From positions 1,798,001 through 1,862,000 of the forward strand of contig NZ_CP102290.1 of NCBI RefSeq assembly GCF_025151995.1: a DNA stretch of 64,000 nt, given 5' to 3'. The position numbers and the translations under genes are program-made. This document shows positions 33,955 to 42,595 of the stretch, piece after piece; positions within the stretch are counted from its first letter, which is position 1, and each line of letters opens with the position of its first letter. The stretch is from Ruminococcus gauvreauii (GTDB lineage Bacteria > Bacillota > Clostridia > Lachnospirales > Lachnospiraceae). The notes below the pieces were generated by a model. The model was not told where the DNA came from, did not search any database, and saw only the letters and a program-made list of their open reading frames with translations.

Positions 33955-35289
33955 TTAAACAATCCCCTGCGCAAGCATAGCATCTGCAACCTTCTCAAAG
34001 CCTGCAATGTTTGCTCCCACTACATAGTTTCCTTCAAAACCATAGCGTTTCGCAGCATCGTCCATGTTGTGTGTGATGTTCACCATGATCTGCTTCAGTT
34101 TTGCATCTACTTCCTCGAAACTCCAGCTCAGGCGTTCGCTATTCTGGGACATTTCCAGTGCAGAAGTTGCAACACCGCCTGCATTTGCAGCTTTACCCGG
34201 AGCGAAGATCACTTTGTTGTTCTGCAGATACTCTGTCGCTTCCAGTGTTGTCGGCATATTTGCCCCTTCACACACAGCGAGGCAGCCGTTTGCGACGAGC
34301 TGTTTTGCGTCGTCCAGCAGCAGTTCGTTCTGTGTTGCACATGGAAGTGCAATATCGGCCTTGATAGTCCATACGCCTCTTCCTTCATGATACTCGGAGT
34401 TCGGACGGTATTTTTTGTACTCTGTCAGTCTTGCGCGTTTTACTTCTTTGATCTCTTTGAGCGCTGCCACATCGATTCCTTCCGGATCGTATACCCAGCC
34501 AGTGGAATCAGAACATGTCACACATTTTGCGCCCAGCTGATGTGCCTTCTCGATTGCATAAGTTGCAACGTTACCGGAGCCGGATACCACGCATGTTTTT
34601 CCTGCGATGTCGATACCGTTGATCTTCAGCAGCTCTTCTGTCAGGTACAGAAGACCGTATCCGGTAGCTTCCGTCCTCGCCAGGGACCCTCCGTAGGAAA
34701 GGCCTTTGCCTGTCAGAATACCGTCGTTTGCCGTACGGATTTTTTTGTACTGTCCGTACATGTAGCCGATTTCTCTTGCACCTGTTCCGATATCACCTGC
34801 CGGAACATCTGTGTTTGGTCCGATATATTTGGACAGCTCTGTCATGAAACTCTGGCAGAATGCCATAACTTCACGGTCTGATTTTCCCTTCGGGTCAAAA
34901 TCAGAACCTCCTTTTCCTCCGCCGATCGGCAGGGAAGTCAGTGAGTTTTTAAAAATCTGTTCGAAACCAAGGAATTTAATGATACCGATATTAACAGACG
35001 GATGAAGGCGAAGTCCCCCTTTGTACGGTCCGATTGCACTGTTGAACTGCACGCGGTAACCTACGTTAACCTGAACCTGACCTTTATCATCGACCCACGG
35101 AACTCTGAATTTGATCTGACGCTCCGGCTCGACCAATCTCTCAAGCAGGGCTTCTCTTCTGTAAAGCTCTTCATTTGCATCGATAACCGGACGCAGTGAA
35201 TCCAGCACTTCTTTTACTGCCTGATGGAATTCCGGCTCACCTGGGTTTTTTGCTACGACTGATGCGTAGACTTCATCAACATACGACAT
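33955..35289 (-). CDS. gdhA: NADP-type glutamate dehydrogenase
   Basis: A 444-residue hexameric-type glutamate dehydrogenase that interconverts 2-oxoglutarate plus ammonia and glutamate. The substrate-binding glycine/lysine block PIGGGKGGSDFDPKGKSD (about residues 120-137) and the Rossmann motif GSGNVA (near 240) are present, and length and sequence style are those of the assimilatory NADP enzyme. The ATG has AGGAGG upstream. The gene stands alone, with its own promoter, a terminator-like hairpin in the leader and a strong terminator after it. Confidence 0.96.
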   Translation of the reverse strand: MSYVDEVYASVVAKNPGEPEFHQAVKEVLDSLRPVIDANEELYRREALLERLVEPERQIKFRVPWVDDKGQVQVNVGYRVQFNSAIGPYKGGLRLHPSVNIGIIKFLGFEQIFKNSLTSLPIGGGKGGSDFDPKGKSDREVMAFCQSFMTELSKYIGPNTDVPAGDIGTGAREIGYMYGQYKKIRTANDGILTGKGLSYGGSLARTEATGYGLLYLTEELLKINGIDIAGKTCVVSGSGNVATYAIEKAHQLGAKCVTCSDSTGWVYDPEGIDVAALKEIKEVKRARLTEYKKYRPNSEYHEGRGVWTIKADIALPCATQNELLLDDAKQLVANGCLAVCEGANMPTTLEATEYLQNNKVIFAPGKAANAGGVATSALEMSQNSERLSWSFEEVDAKLKQIMVNITHNMDDAAKRYGFEGNYVVGANIAGFEKVADAMLAQGIV

Positions 35290-35331
35290 GTGTATACCTC
35301 CTGTATCTTCCTTCTATTTTTCGTACCACAC

Positions 35332-35354
35332 AAAAAAGTGCGCAAAAGCGCACT
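35332..35354 (-). terminator. Terminator-like hairpin in the gdhA leader
   Basis: On the minus strand AGTGCGC-TTTT-GCGCACT is followed directly by a run of six T (35332-35337). It lies between the probable promoter (35382-35410) and the gdhA start at 35289. In this position it can act as an attenuator. No known riboswitch or RNA-binding site was recognised with it. Confidence 0.75.
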
Positions 35355-35381
35355 CCTGTGAGTTTCCCTTTGCTCAATGGG

Positions 35382-35410
35382 ATTATACCATGGCAGTCTC
35401 TTCAAAACAA
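35382..35410 (-). promoter_or_regulatory. Probable gdhA promoter
   Basis: TATAAT (35382-35387) is preceded on the minus strand by TTGTTT (35405-35410) with 17 bases between. The -35 box is moderate. Confidence 0.55.
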
Positions 35411-35522
35411 GAAAAAATTTTAAAAAATAGACGGCGTTTCATCAAAAAATTTCATTTTCCATCAAAAAACAGGTGGTTTCCTGTCCGAAATGAAGTTTTC
35501 ATGCTTTGAACCTTCATATTTT

Positions 35523-36086
35523 TCATTTCTTCTTCACACTGTATCCAAACGTTCCCAGCATCTTTCCAAGCCCGTAATAGGAGCCGTGAGAATATACCAT
35601 AGGCTTCGCTTTGAACAGCTGAAATTTGTTTTTACCATTGATATAGGCTTCATCCGCATGAACCGCAACCACCTCTGCCAGAAACATATGATGCGAGCCA
35701 AGTTCCTCCACTTTTTTAACCCTGCATTCCAGATTGACCGGGGATTCCCGTATCAAAGGTGCACGAATCTTAGATGCCTTCTCTTTGTGCAGTTTCATCT
35801 TTTCAAACTTATCTTCATCTCTTCCTGACCGTACACCGCAGTAATCCGTCGCATATGTGAGTTCCTCAGTTGTGAGATTGATCACAAACTCTCCCGTCTC
35901 CCTGATCATTTGATAGGAAAAACGCTCAGGTCTGACGGATATCGATACCATCGGCGGATTTGTACAGACCGTACCCGCCCATGCCACGGTTATAATATTG
36001 TCTCTGCCCTTTCCGTCTGTCACACTCACCATGACGGCCGGAAGCGGATAGAGCATGTTTCCGGGCTTCCATTCCTGTTTCCCCAT
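35523..36086 (-). CDS. Flavin reductase-like domain protein
   Basis: A 187-residue member of the flavin reductase-like family (FMN-binding split barrel). The pattern NIITVAWAGTVCTNPPMVSISVRPERFSY near residues 30-60 and GEFVINL after it are typical. Members bind FMN and either supply reduced flavin or act as small redox proteins. The ATG follows GGAGG. It is 33 bases downstream of the pyrophosphatase gene and probably shares its transcript. The partner is not known. Confidence 0.88.
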   Translation of the reverse strand: MGKQEWKPGNMLYPLPAVMVSVTDGKGRDNIITVAWAGTVCTNPPMVSISVRPERFSYQMIRETGEFVINLTTEELTYATDYCGVRSGRDEDKFEKMKLHKEKASKIRAPLIRESPVNLECRVKKVEELGSHHMFLAEVVAVHADEAYINGKNKFQLFKAKPMVYSHGSYYGLGKMLGTFGYSVKKK

Positions 36087-36119
36087 TTTAACCTCCGTTG
36101 ATAAAATGATGCTCTCTGC

Positions 36120-37772
36120 TTACGACTCCTGAAGCGCCCTCATAAACGACGGTATCAGCTGCTTTTTCCTTGAGACGACTCCTGGTAATTTGCAGGACCC
36201 TTCCGTAATCTCGGCATCCTCAAACGCCTGGGTTACCAGATGAGCCGCTCCTTCTCCGTTCAGCAGCAGTTCTGTAGATTCATCCATAATGTTGGTCAGC
36301 ATAAAAAATACCATCTGCAGTCCATTCCGCCCGCACTCACGCTCTATATTCGGCTGTAGCCGGTCCTTAATGTGCTGAAGTTCCTCGGCTGACATAGAGT
36401 TGATCTGACCTACTCCAAATGTTGCATCATCCACGATGAATTTTTTAAAATCCTGATAAAAGATTTCCTCCGGAGACTTGTTCTCCAGATTGCTTCCCGC
36501 CTTGAACATCTCCGCTGCAAACTCTTCGATCTGGATTCCCGCTATACTGGCCAGCTCTTTGGCCGCCATCTTATCAAACGCCGTGCAGGTCGGCGAGCGG
36601 AACATCAGCGTGTCTGAAATGATTGCAGCGCACAGCAGTCCTGCAATATCCGGCAGAATCTCCAGATTTTTTTCGTCGTACAGCTGGTAAATAATCGTTG
36701 CGGTGCAGCCAACCGGTTGATTGCGGAATACGACAGGCTGTATCGTCTGCAGTGATCCGATACGGTGGTGATCTATGATCTCAATGATTTCAGCCTCCTG
36801 AATATTATCCACGGCCTGCGATTTTTCATTGTGGTCCACCAGGATAACCTGCTTTTTGTTGATATTCAGGAGGTTACGCCTGGAGACTGTACCCACGTAT
36901 TTCCCCTGCCTGTCAAGAACAGGGAAATCTCTGTGTCTGTTCTTTCCCATAATATCACGTATATCATCTGTGAAATCATCTGTCCGGAATGTGATCAGAT
37001 TTTTTGTCTTCATCAGATGACGCACAGGAATACTCTGGTTGATCAGTTTCGCTATCGTCAGCGTATCATAAGGCGTAGATATGATTACACAGTTATTTTC
37101 ACGTGCAAACCGCTGAATCACCGCCGATACTTTAGCTCCCAGAGCTATGATAATACAGCTTGCATTCTGCTCCACTGCACAGAGATGATCCTCAGAACGG
37201 TTTCCAAGGATCACAAGGTCTCCATCATCGATAAACTCCTCCATCTTATCGGGATTTGATGCACCGATCACCGCCTTTCCTTTATCAAAATAAGCGTCTG
37301 CGTCGCCCACCAGAATCTCTCCATTCAAAGTCTCTGCTATGTTTCTATACTGGGTCTTAGCTGCGGCGATAACAGTATTGTCATAAGCATCCATATAGGA
37401 TCTGGCAATGTCACCGATTGTGATCAGTCCTTCCAGATATCCCTCATCATCAGTGATCGGAAGTGTCACAGCACCATTGTCCTTCATCAGATTAAATGCT
37501 GTCTTAACAGATACATTGTTCCTTGTCCCCTGAGTTTTATGAATATCCATGTCCCGCACCTGTGTTCCGACATCTGCCAGATATGCGGGGGCAGGCACCT
37601 GAAATCTCGTCAGCACATATTCCGTCTCCTCATTGACGACCCCTGCCCTCATAGGTATAAACGTCCCGTCTTCTGTACGGTTTTTCATATCAGCGTACGC
37701 TATCGCCGAGCATATTGAATCTGTATCCGGATTTTTATGACCTAAAACGTATATCTCCTGTTTCTTCTCCAA
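36120..37772 (-). CDS. ppaC: Family II Mn-dependent inorganic pyrophosphatase with CBS and DRTGG domains
   Basis: A 550-residue enzyme that splits pyrophosphate. The DHH domain has GHKNPDTDSICSAIAYA at the N terminus and DHN plus EIIDHHRIG after the insert; the DHHA2 domain forms the C-terminal part. Between them (about residues 70-305) lies a regulatory insert of two CBS domains around a DRTGG-like domain, known in Clostridia to bind adenine nucleotides and so tune activity. Length is right for this CBS-containing class. The start is a TTG (37770-37772) with GTGAGGG six bases upstream. Confidence 0.93.
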   Translation of the reverse strand: MEKKQEIYVLGHKNPDTDSICSAIAYADMKNRTEDGTFIPMRAGVVNEETEYVLTRFQVPAPAYLADVGTQVRDMDIHKTQGTRNNVSVKTAFNLMKDNGAVTLPITDDEGYLEGLITIGDIARSYMDAYDNTVIAAAKTQYRNIAETLNGEILVGDADAYFDKGKAVIGASNPDKMEEFIDDGDLVILGNRSEDHLCAVEQNASCIIIALGAKVSAVIQRFARENNCVIISTPYDTLTIAKLINQSIPVRHLMKTKNLITFRTDDFTDDIRDIMGKNRHRDFPVLDRQGKYVGTVSRRNLLNINKKQVILVDHNEKSQAVDNIQEAEIIEIIDHHRIGSLQTIQPVVFRNQPVGCTATIIYQLYDEKNLEILPDIAGLLCAAIISDTLMFRSPTCTAFDKMAAKELASIAGIQIEEFAAEMFKAGSNLENKSPEEIFYQDFKKFIVDDATFGVGQINSMSAEELQHIKDRLQPNIERECGRNGLQMVFFMLTNIMDESTELLLNGEGAAHLVTQAFEDAEITEGSCKLPGVVSRKKQLIPSFMRALQES

Positions 37773-37873
37773 TGCAATCCCTCACTCCCTTCATTCTTAT
37801 CATCATAGTACCATAATTTTACAGGCAAATCCATACACACGGAACAAATATTCTCCTTCCTTTTCACCAAAAC

Positions 37874-37901
37874 TTGCGAATCCTCCGAATCGTGTTATAA
37901 T
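37874..37901 (+). promoter_or_regulatory. Promoter of the S1-domain protein gene
   Basis: TTGCGA (37874-37879) and TATAAT (37896-37901) are spaced by 16 bases, 80 bases before the start codon. Confidence 0.6.
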
Positions 37902-37926
37902 GTACGTATACTGCCTGTGCGGCCTT

Positions 37927-37961
37927 GTCTGCCGGTTACAGGCTCAGTGGTAACAGCAGAC
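37927..37961 (+). promoter_or_regulatory. Leader stem-loop of the S1-domain protein gene
   Basis: GTCTGC (37927-37932) pairs with GCAGAC (37956-37961), and inside it GTTAC pairs with GTAAC. It ends nine bases before the AGGAGG at about 37970. No T-run follows, so it is not a terminator; control of translation, perhaps by the protein itself, is an inference. Confidence 0.5.
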
Positions 37962-37981
37962 ACGAACAAAGGAGGATTTTT

Positions 37982-38902
37982 ATGGACATCGAAAACAATA
38001 ACACCCCCACTATGGCGGACTTCGAAAATGAGCTCGACGCTTCTTTTAAAAAAGTTGAAGAAGGCGATATTCTCACAGGGACTGTCATCGCAGTCACAGA
38101 GGAGGAAGTCACTCTGGATCTGCAGTCCTACACAGAAGGCATTATCCGTACTGAAGATTTCAGCCGCGAACCGGGTTTCATGGTGAAAGATGAAGTTCAG
38201 ACAGGAGACACGGTCACAGCAACTGTTATTAAAACGGACAACGGCCAGGGCAGTATCCTCCTTTCTAAAGTAAAAGCCAATGATATTCTGGCATGGCAGA
38301 CGCTTAAACAGATGAAGGAAGATAAAACCGTACTGGATGTCACTGTAAAAGGAATCGTAAAAAGCGGTGTAATCGCATACGTAGAAGGTATCCGCGGATT
38401 TATCCCCATCTCCAAGCTCTCTCTGGAATACGTGGAAGATACCACTCCGTATCTGAACCAGACACTCCAGGTACAGGTCTTCGAAGTGGACGAAAATGAC
38501 AAGAGGCTGATCCTGTCTGCCAAAGAACTTCTCCGGGAAAAAGCAGGAGAAGAGCGCAGAAAGAAAATCTCAAACGTGGAAATCGGTCTTGTCACAGAGG
38601 GTACCGTAGAGACCATCAAACCTTACGGGGCCTTCGTCAACCTCGGCAATGGACTTTCCGGACTCGTCCATGTATCGCAGATCAGTGAAAAGAGAATCAA
38701 ATCACCGGATGCAGTCTTAAATGTCGGTGACGTTGTAAAAGTTAAGATTACTGCCGTCAAGGACGGGAAGATCAGTCTCAGCATGAAGGCGTTAAACGAT
38801 ACCGCCGCATCTGAAATCGTCGAAGAATCTTATGAACTTCCGGAAACAGAAGCCGCCACTACAAGTCTTGGTTCGCTGTTTTCAAATATTAAGTTAGACT
38901 GA
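37982..38902 (+). CDS. S1 RNA-binding domain protein (short RpsA-like)
   Basis: A 306-residue protein with three S1 domains at about residues 24-95, 108-180 and 194-265. The third has the best S1 pattern (EGTVETIKPYGAFVNLGNGLSGLVHVSQIS), the second is also clear, the first more divergent. This is the shortened RpsA-like form common in Firmicutes, which binds mRNA and perhaps ribosomes. The ATG at 37982 follows AGGAGG; an upstream in-frame ATG at 37925 lies inside the leader stem. It is a single-gene unit. Confidence 0.9.
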   Translation: MDIENNNTPTMADFENELDASFKKVEEGDILTGTVIAVTEEEVTLDLQSYTEGIIRTEDFSREPGFMVKDEVQTGDTVTATVIKTDNGQGSILLSKVKANDILAWQTLKQMKEDKTVLDVTVKGIVKSGVIAYVEGIRGFIPISKLSLEYVEDTTPYLNQTLQVQVFEVDENDKRLILSAKELLREKAGEERRKKISNVEIGLVTEGTVETIKPYGAFVNLGNGLSGLVHVSQISEKRIKSPDAVLNVGDVVKVKITAVKDGKISLSMKALNDTAASEIVEESYELPETEAATTSLGSLFSNIKLD

Positions 38903-38952
38903 TATTGCTTTTATTATATCCAGAAAACGCTGTATCATCATATATAAAACAT

Positions 38953-39000
38953 AAAATACTGCCGTACCCCGGAAAAAATCGGGTGTTCGGCAGTATTTTT
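38953..39000. terminator. Terminator of the S1-domain protein gene
   Basis: AAAATACTGCCG pairs with CGGCAGTATTTTT, with an inner CCCG/CGGG stem, and T-runs occur on both strands. It begins 51 bases after the stop codon. Confidence 0.9.
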
Positions 39001-39011
39001 ATGCTCTTTAT

Positions 39012-39090
39012 CAAATTTTGTAACTGTTCAGGACGGCGCATCTTCTTGCACCAATTTCCCCACCGTCCTGAACTGTTACCAAATTTTTAT
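39012..39090. repeat. Near-perfect 17-bp inverted repeat element
   Basis: The arms 39020-39036 and 39063-39079 (GTAACTGTTCAGGACGG and its inverse) match at 16 of 17 positions around a 26-base centre. Weaker AAATTTT-type matches extend both ends to about 39012 and 39090. No T-run follows. It lies between the S1 gene terminator and the hemolysin III gene. It may be a small repeat element (REP- or MITE-like) or a structured RNA; no second copy occurs in the window. Confidence 0.6.
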
Positions 39091-39181
39091 TAATACACCC
39101 TTGATTTCCAAAAGCTTTTGTTGTAGTATATAATATATTAACACATAGTTTTTATTACTACATCATTCGGAGGCGTTTATT

Positions 39182-39850
39182 ATGAAAGAGAAATGGAAAC
39201 CAAAAGACCCCGGAAGCGCTGTCACACATTTTATCGGAATGGTCCTGGCGCTGCTCGGAGCCGCACCACTGCTGATAAAGGCCGCAAGAGAGCCTGATAC
39301 ACTTCACATGACCGCGTTGGCAATCTTCATACTCAGTATGGTTATGCTGTACGCTGCAAGTACTATATATCACACGCTGAATGTCAGCGAACAGGTTAAT
39401 AAACGTCTGAAAAAAATGGACCATATGATGATCTTCATATTAATTGCCGGCAGCTACACTCCCATCTGTCTGATTGTACTCCATGGAAAAACAGGAACGC
39501 TTCTCTGTGCCCTTGTATGGGCTGTGGCTTTGATCGGTATACTGATCAAGGGCCTCTGGATCAATTGTCCGAAATGGTTTTCTTCGGTCATCTACATCGG
39601 AATGGGGTGGCTGTGCGTCCTCGCTTTTTCACAGATCCTGCAGGCCCTCTCCAGACCCGCCTTCGGTTGGCTGTTGGCGGGCGGTATCATCTACACCATC
39701 GGCGGCATCATCTATGCGCTGAAAGTGCCGCTCTTTAACTCAAAACACAAGAACTTTGGATCACATGAGATCTTCCATCTGTTTGTAATGGGTGGCAGTA
39801 TCTGTCATTTTATTCTCATGTACTTCTTTGTAGCACCTATGCCAGTCTGA
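39182..39850 (+). CDS. Hemolysin III-like (YqfA/PAQR superfamily) membrane protein
   Basis: A 222-residue protein with seven predicted membrane helices. The family marks are ASTIYHTLN near residue 60, the DHMMIFILIAGSYTPI helix near residue 80, and the late GSHEIFHLFVMGGSICHF segment; the His and Ser/Asp residues in these are those thought to bind zinc in the PAQR superfamily. The bacterial function is unclear in spite of the name. The ATG follows GGAGG. It is a single-gene unit followed by a terminator. Confidence 0.92.
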   Translation: MKEKWKPKDPGSAVTHFIGMVLALLGAAPLLIKAAREPDTLHMTALAIFILSMVMLYAASTIYHTLNVSEQVNKRLKKMDHMMIFILIAGSYTPICLIVLHGKTGTLLCALVWAVALIGILIKGLWINCPKWFSSVIYIGMGWLCVLAFSQILQALSRPAFGWLLAGGIIYTIGGIIYALKVPLFNSKHKNFGSHEIFHLFVMGGSICHFILMYFFVAPMPV

Positions 39851-39905
39851 AATACACCGTATAAAAGCACTGATCTTTCAGTCCTGTGAGTCTGCCAAAT
39901 GAAAA

Positions 39906-39932
39906 GCAGCCTTACAGGGCTGCCCGTTTTTT
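39906..39932 (+). terminator. Terminator of the hemolysin III-like gene
   Basis: GCAGCC-TTACAG-GGCTGC (39906-39923) is followed by CCG and six T. Confidence 0.85.
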
Positions 39933-39941
39933 GGCTTTATC

Positions 39942-40042
39942 GCCTCCGACCTGACGCTACGGGTCTGGTTCTCTTTTTCAGCATCATCAAAGCCGGAATC
40001 TATGAAGACCTGTCCATTGACTTTTCACAACTTGATATCTAA
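39942..40042 (+). other. Possible tail of a decayed coding sequence
   Basis: The 580 bases between 39851 and 40432 hold no intact gene. From about 39942 a frame with no start codon of its own runs to TAA at 40040-40042, ending in AGIYEDLSIDFSQLDI, and a terminator-like hairpin follows at 40049. This looks like the end of a lost gene, but I do not recognise the family and it may be chance. Confidence 0.25.
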
Positions 40043-40048
40043 CCCGCC

Positions 40049-40080
40049 ACCCCGCATTCATCTGTGGGGTTTATCTTTTG
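40049..40080 (+). terminator. Terminator-like hairpin in the 39.9-40.4 kb gap
   Basis: ACCCCGCA-TTCATC-TGTGGGGT (40049-40070) is followed by a T-rich tail. No intact plus-strand gene precedes it closely. Confidence 0.55.
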
Positions 40081-40175
40081 TCCCACCACTTTTTTATTTG
40101 CCCCTTATCAGCAGATACTTTGAACTGCCATTCTGCCTTCCCGCTCAACAAAAAAAATCCCCATAAAATGAGGAG

Positions 40176-40199
40176 TGCCCCGACACCAGTGCCGGGGCA
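40176..40199. terminator. GC-rich hairpin downstream of the DUF1002 gene
   Basis: TGCCCCG (40176-40182) pairs with CGGGGCA (40193-40199). On the minus strand a run of eight T follows about 20 bases later. It may end transcripts from the DUF1002 gene, whose stop is 230 bases away. Confidence 0.45.
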
Positions 40200-40432
40200 A
40201 TTATTATGAAAAAATTTTATATGTGTAATGAATCATTACAATATACAAACCATCGTCCCTGTTGGACTATAATTATAATATCAATCATTTATGAACATAT
40301 TATGAACAAACAGTAAATATGTTGTTAAATTACACAATTTTCTTCTTCTTTTTCTCGCGTTTTTGTGTATTAATACCATGGATCCTGAGCTCATACTGTG
40401 TATTATGCTGTAACATACCGTAAAATACTGTC

Positions 40433-41362
40433 TTAATTAAACAATCCGGTGAAAAAATCTCTGATACTGTCCCAGAGCTCTTTAGCCGACGTACCCATTT
40501 TGGCAAAAAATCCATCCACGTCAGACTTACTGATGTTCAGATCCACACCCAGGCTGCCGAGTTTATCATAAAGTTCCTTTGCCTGCTGTTTCAGGGAATC
40601 AATATCCAAATCCAGATCGGCAATCTTCTGCATCAGTTCCACGATCTGCTGTTTATCTTCCTCAGACAGTGATACTTCCAGTTTATCGGCCGTCTCCGAC
40701 ACTTTCTCTTCGATCAGTTCAGGATCCTGGATCTCTTCCGCCACAATGATATCCTTCACCGCACCGATCAGTTCTTCTGCCTTCTCCTGATCCCCGATCA
40801 CTTCACCCAGCTCACTGGTGACGACAAGTTCATTCGTAGCTGCCTCCACGTTATCCGGCTGGATAACATCTCCCGTCATATTCTCGTAGGCTTCCATCGC
40901 CCCTACAAGCGCCGCTGTTCCCGATATATTAAAGGGACCGGCTACTGTGACATCGGCATTCTTCATCCCTGCAGTCACCAGCGCATTCTGATACATTCCC
41001 GTTGTACAGTAAGAAATATTCTTTGTCTGCACCTTGATTCCGTAGCCATCTTTTTTGCCGATGACCTTAACAGAGGAAAGTGCTCTGCTCCCGATGACGC
41101 TGGCAGACAGATACGCATCCAGATATTCATGCTCCATCCCATTTGTAACGGTTGCGACGGTATAATCTTTCAGCTCATCCTCTGTCACATCCAGGAGCTC
41201 CAGAACTGTCGCCCGCTCCTGCTGATTCAGATCAGCACCCAGTGCTATATAGGGTTTGTTCAGGTCTGCCTTACTGTCAGCCTGGACGTTCACCGGTCCC
41301 AGCACCGCGCATGCCAGACTTATCACCGCCATGATACCGGCGGTTTTTCTCCTGATTTTCAT
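40433..41362 (-). CDS. DUF1002 (YpuA-like) exported protein
   Basis: A 309-residue protein with a signal peptide (charged start, hydrophobic core, cleavage likely after VQA at residue 28). The middle part (about residues 35-200) is the DUF1002 domain, with blocks such as ALGADLNQQERATVLELLDV and NISYCTTGMYQNALVTAGMKNADV. The C-terminal part is acidic and helical. The function of the family is unknown; members are common in Firmicutes. AGGAGG lies ten bases before the ATG. It is a single-gene unit. Confidence 0.88.
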   Translation of the reverse strand: MKIRRKTAGIMAVISLACAVLGPVNVQADSKADLNKPYIALGADLNQQERATVLELLDVTEDELKDYTVATVTNGMEHEYLDAYLSASVIGSRALSSVKVIGKKDGYGIKVQTKNISYCTTGMYQNALVTAGMKNADVTVAGPFNISGTAALVGAMEAYENMTGDVIQPDNVEAATNELVVTSELGEVIGDQEKAEELIGAVKDIIVAEEIQDPELIEEKVSETADKLEVSLSEEDKQQIVELMQKIADLDLDIDSLKQQAKELYDKLGSLGVDLNISKSDVDGFFAKMGTSAKELWDSIRDFFTGLFN

Positions 41363-41468
41363 AAGGTAATAACCTCCTCGCTGTTTGCCAATTTCATCTT
41401 CGAACTAAACCTCCTGAACGTTCGTTTCTCATGCGCTCATTATAACACGGACTCTGATTCAGGTGTCT

Positions 41469-41522
41469 AAAAAAACCATAAACATATTCATAAATCTTTA
41501 TTTATTTATTCATGGTTTTTTT
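41469..41522. terminator. A/T-flanked hairpin in the 41363-41695 gap
   Basis: The 333 bases between the DUF1002 gene and rsmA hold a probable DUF1002 promoter (TATAAT on the minus strand near 41436), this hairpin and the rsmA terminator. AAAAAAACCAT (41469-41479) pairs with ATGGTTTTTTT (41512-41522), with an inner ATAAAT/ATTTAT stem. It looks like a bidirectional terminator, but no gene ends right beside it. Confidence 0.5.
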
Positions 41523-41648
41523 ACATCTATAACATGCTTTCAACACATTTAACGGGTATACTTGGATTATAAAATAATAAACAAACTCTTATATTATTTT
41601 ATTGATTTTCTTTTTCATATGTCGATGAAAATCGACTCTCCTTCCTTT

Positions 41649-41678
41649 AAAAAAAGCCGTCTCCCCGCAGGAGACGGC
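41649..41678 (-). terminator. Terminator of rsmA
   Basis: GCCGTCTCC (41656-41664) pairs with GGAGACGGC (41670-41678); seven T follow on the minus strand. It lies 18 bases past the rsmA stop. Confidence 0.93.
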
Positions 41679-41695
41679 TTTTATACTGTATTCCT

Positions 41696-42580
41696 TTATT
41701 CGGAACTTCCTCCAAGGAAATCACTCAGCTGTGCAAACTGATCCAGCGTCATTGCTTCTCCCCGGATATTGAACGGCAGCCCGCATTTCGACATAGCCTG
41801 TTCTATGGCCTCTTTCGTATACTCCAGTTCCCCTGAATTCTTCAGACCATTGACAAGCGTCTTTCTCCGCTGATTAAAAGAAGCCCTGATGATTCTGAAC
41901 ATCAGCTTTTCATCATGAACAGAGACAGGTGAACTATCATATCTTTTTAAATTAATCACCGCACTTCCGACATTCGGTCTCGGCATAAAACAGTTCGGAG
42001 GAACATTTGCCACGAGGTACGGTTTTGCGTAATACTGAACGGCAAGAGAAAGCGCACCGTAGTCCTTTGTCCCGGGAGCTGCCTGCATTCTCATCGCTAC
42101 CTCTTTCTGAACCATAACAGTGACAGAGGCCAGCGGTACATGATTCTCAAACAGTCCCATGATAATCGGTGTCGTAATATAATAGGGAAGATTTGCCACA
42201 ACCTTGATGGGTCTCCCCTGATTTTTTTCCCTGGCCAGCTGCCTGATGTCCACTTTCAAAATATCTTCGTTTATGATACTTACATTGTCATAACCATCCA
42301 GCGTATCCTTGAGAATCGGAATCAATGCCCTGTCAATCTCCACTGCACAGACTTCTCTCGCCGCGCATGCCAGGTACTGCGTCATCGTACCGATCCCCGG
42401 TCCTACTTCTATCACAAAATCATCCTTTGTTATGTCTGCTGCAGCAACGATCTTGTCCAGAACATGAGTATCGATTAAAAAGTTCTGTCCAAACTTCTTC
42501 TGAAACGTAAAATTGTATTTCTGCAGCACTGCAATGGTTTCCTTGGGGTTTCCCAGACGTGGGGTTTTCTGCTCACTCAT
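41696..42580 (-). CDS. rsmA: 16S rRNA dimethyladenosine transferase RsmA (KsgA)
   Basis: A 294-residue enzyme that dimethylates the two adjacent adenines near the 3' end of 16S rRNA during small-subunit maturation. The SAM-binding motif EVGPGIGTMTQYL (near residue 58), the acidic VEIDRAL and the catalytic NLPYYITTP (near 130) are present. The ATG follows AGGAG. It lies 67 bases downstream of the TPR/AAA gene, with a terminator between them. Confidence 0.96.
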   Translation of the reverse strand: MSEQKTPRLGNPKETIAVLQKYNFTFQKKFGQNFLIDTHVLDKIVAAADITKDDFVIEVGPGIGTMTQYLACAAREVCAVEIDRALIPILKDTLDGYDNVSIINEDILKVDIRQLAREKNQGRPIKVVANLPYYITTPIIMGLFENHVPLASVTVMVQKEVAMRMQAAPGTKDYGALSLAVQYYAKPYLVANVPPNCFMPRPNVGSAVINLKRYDSSPVSVHDEKLMFRIIRASFNQRRKTLVNGLKNSGELEYTKEAIEQAMSKCGLPFNIRGEAMTLDQFAQLSDFLGGSSE

Positions 42581-42595
42581 AAATCTCCTTTAAAA

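Noticed and set aside
34069..34881. 270-codon open frame opposite gdhA
   Set aside because: Cys/Phe/His-rich translation with no family resemblance; gdhA on the other strand is unmistakable.
40330..40515. Small 61-codon frame at the end of the DUF1002 gene
   Set aside because: It overlaps the real gene in another frame, has no ribosome site and ends in a simple Lys-rich run.
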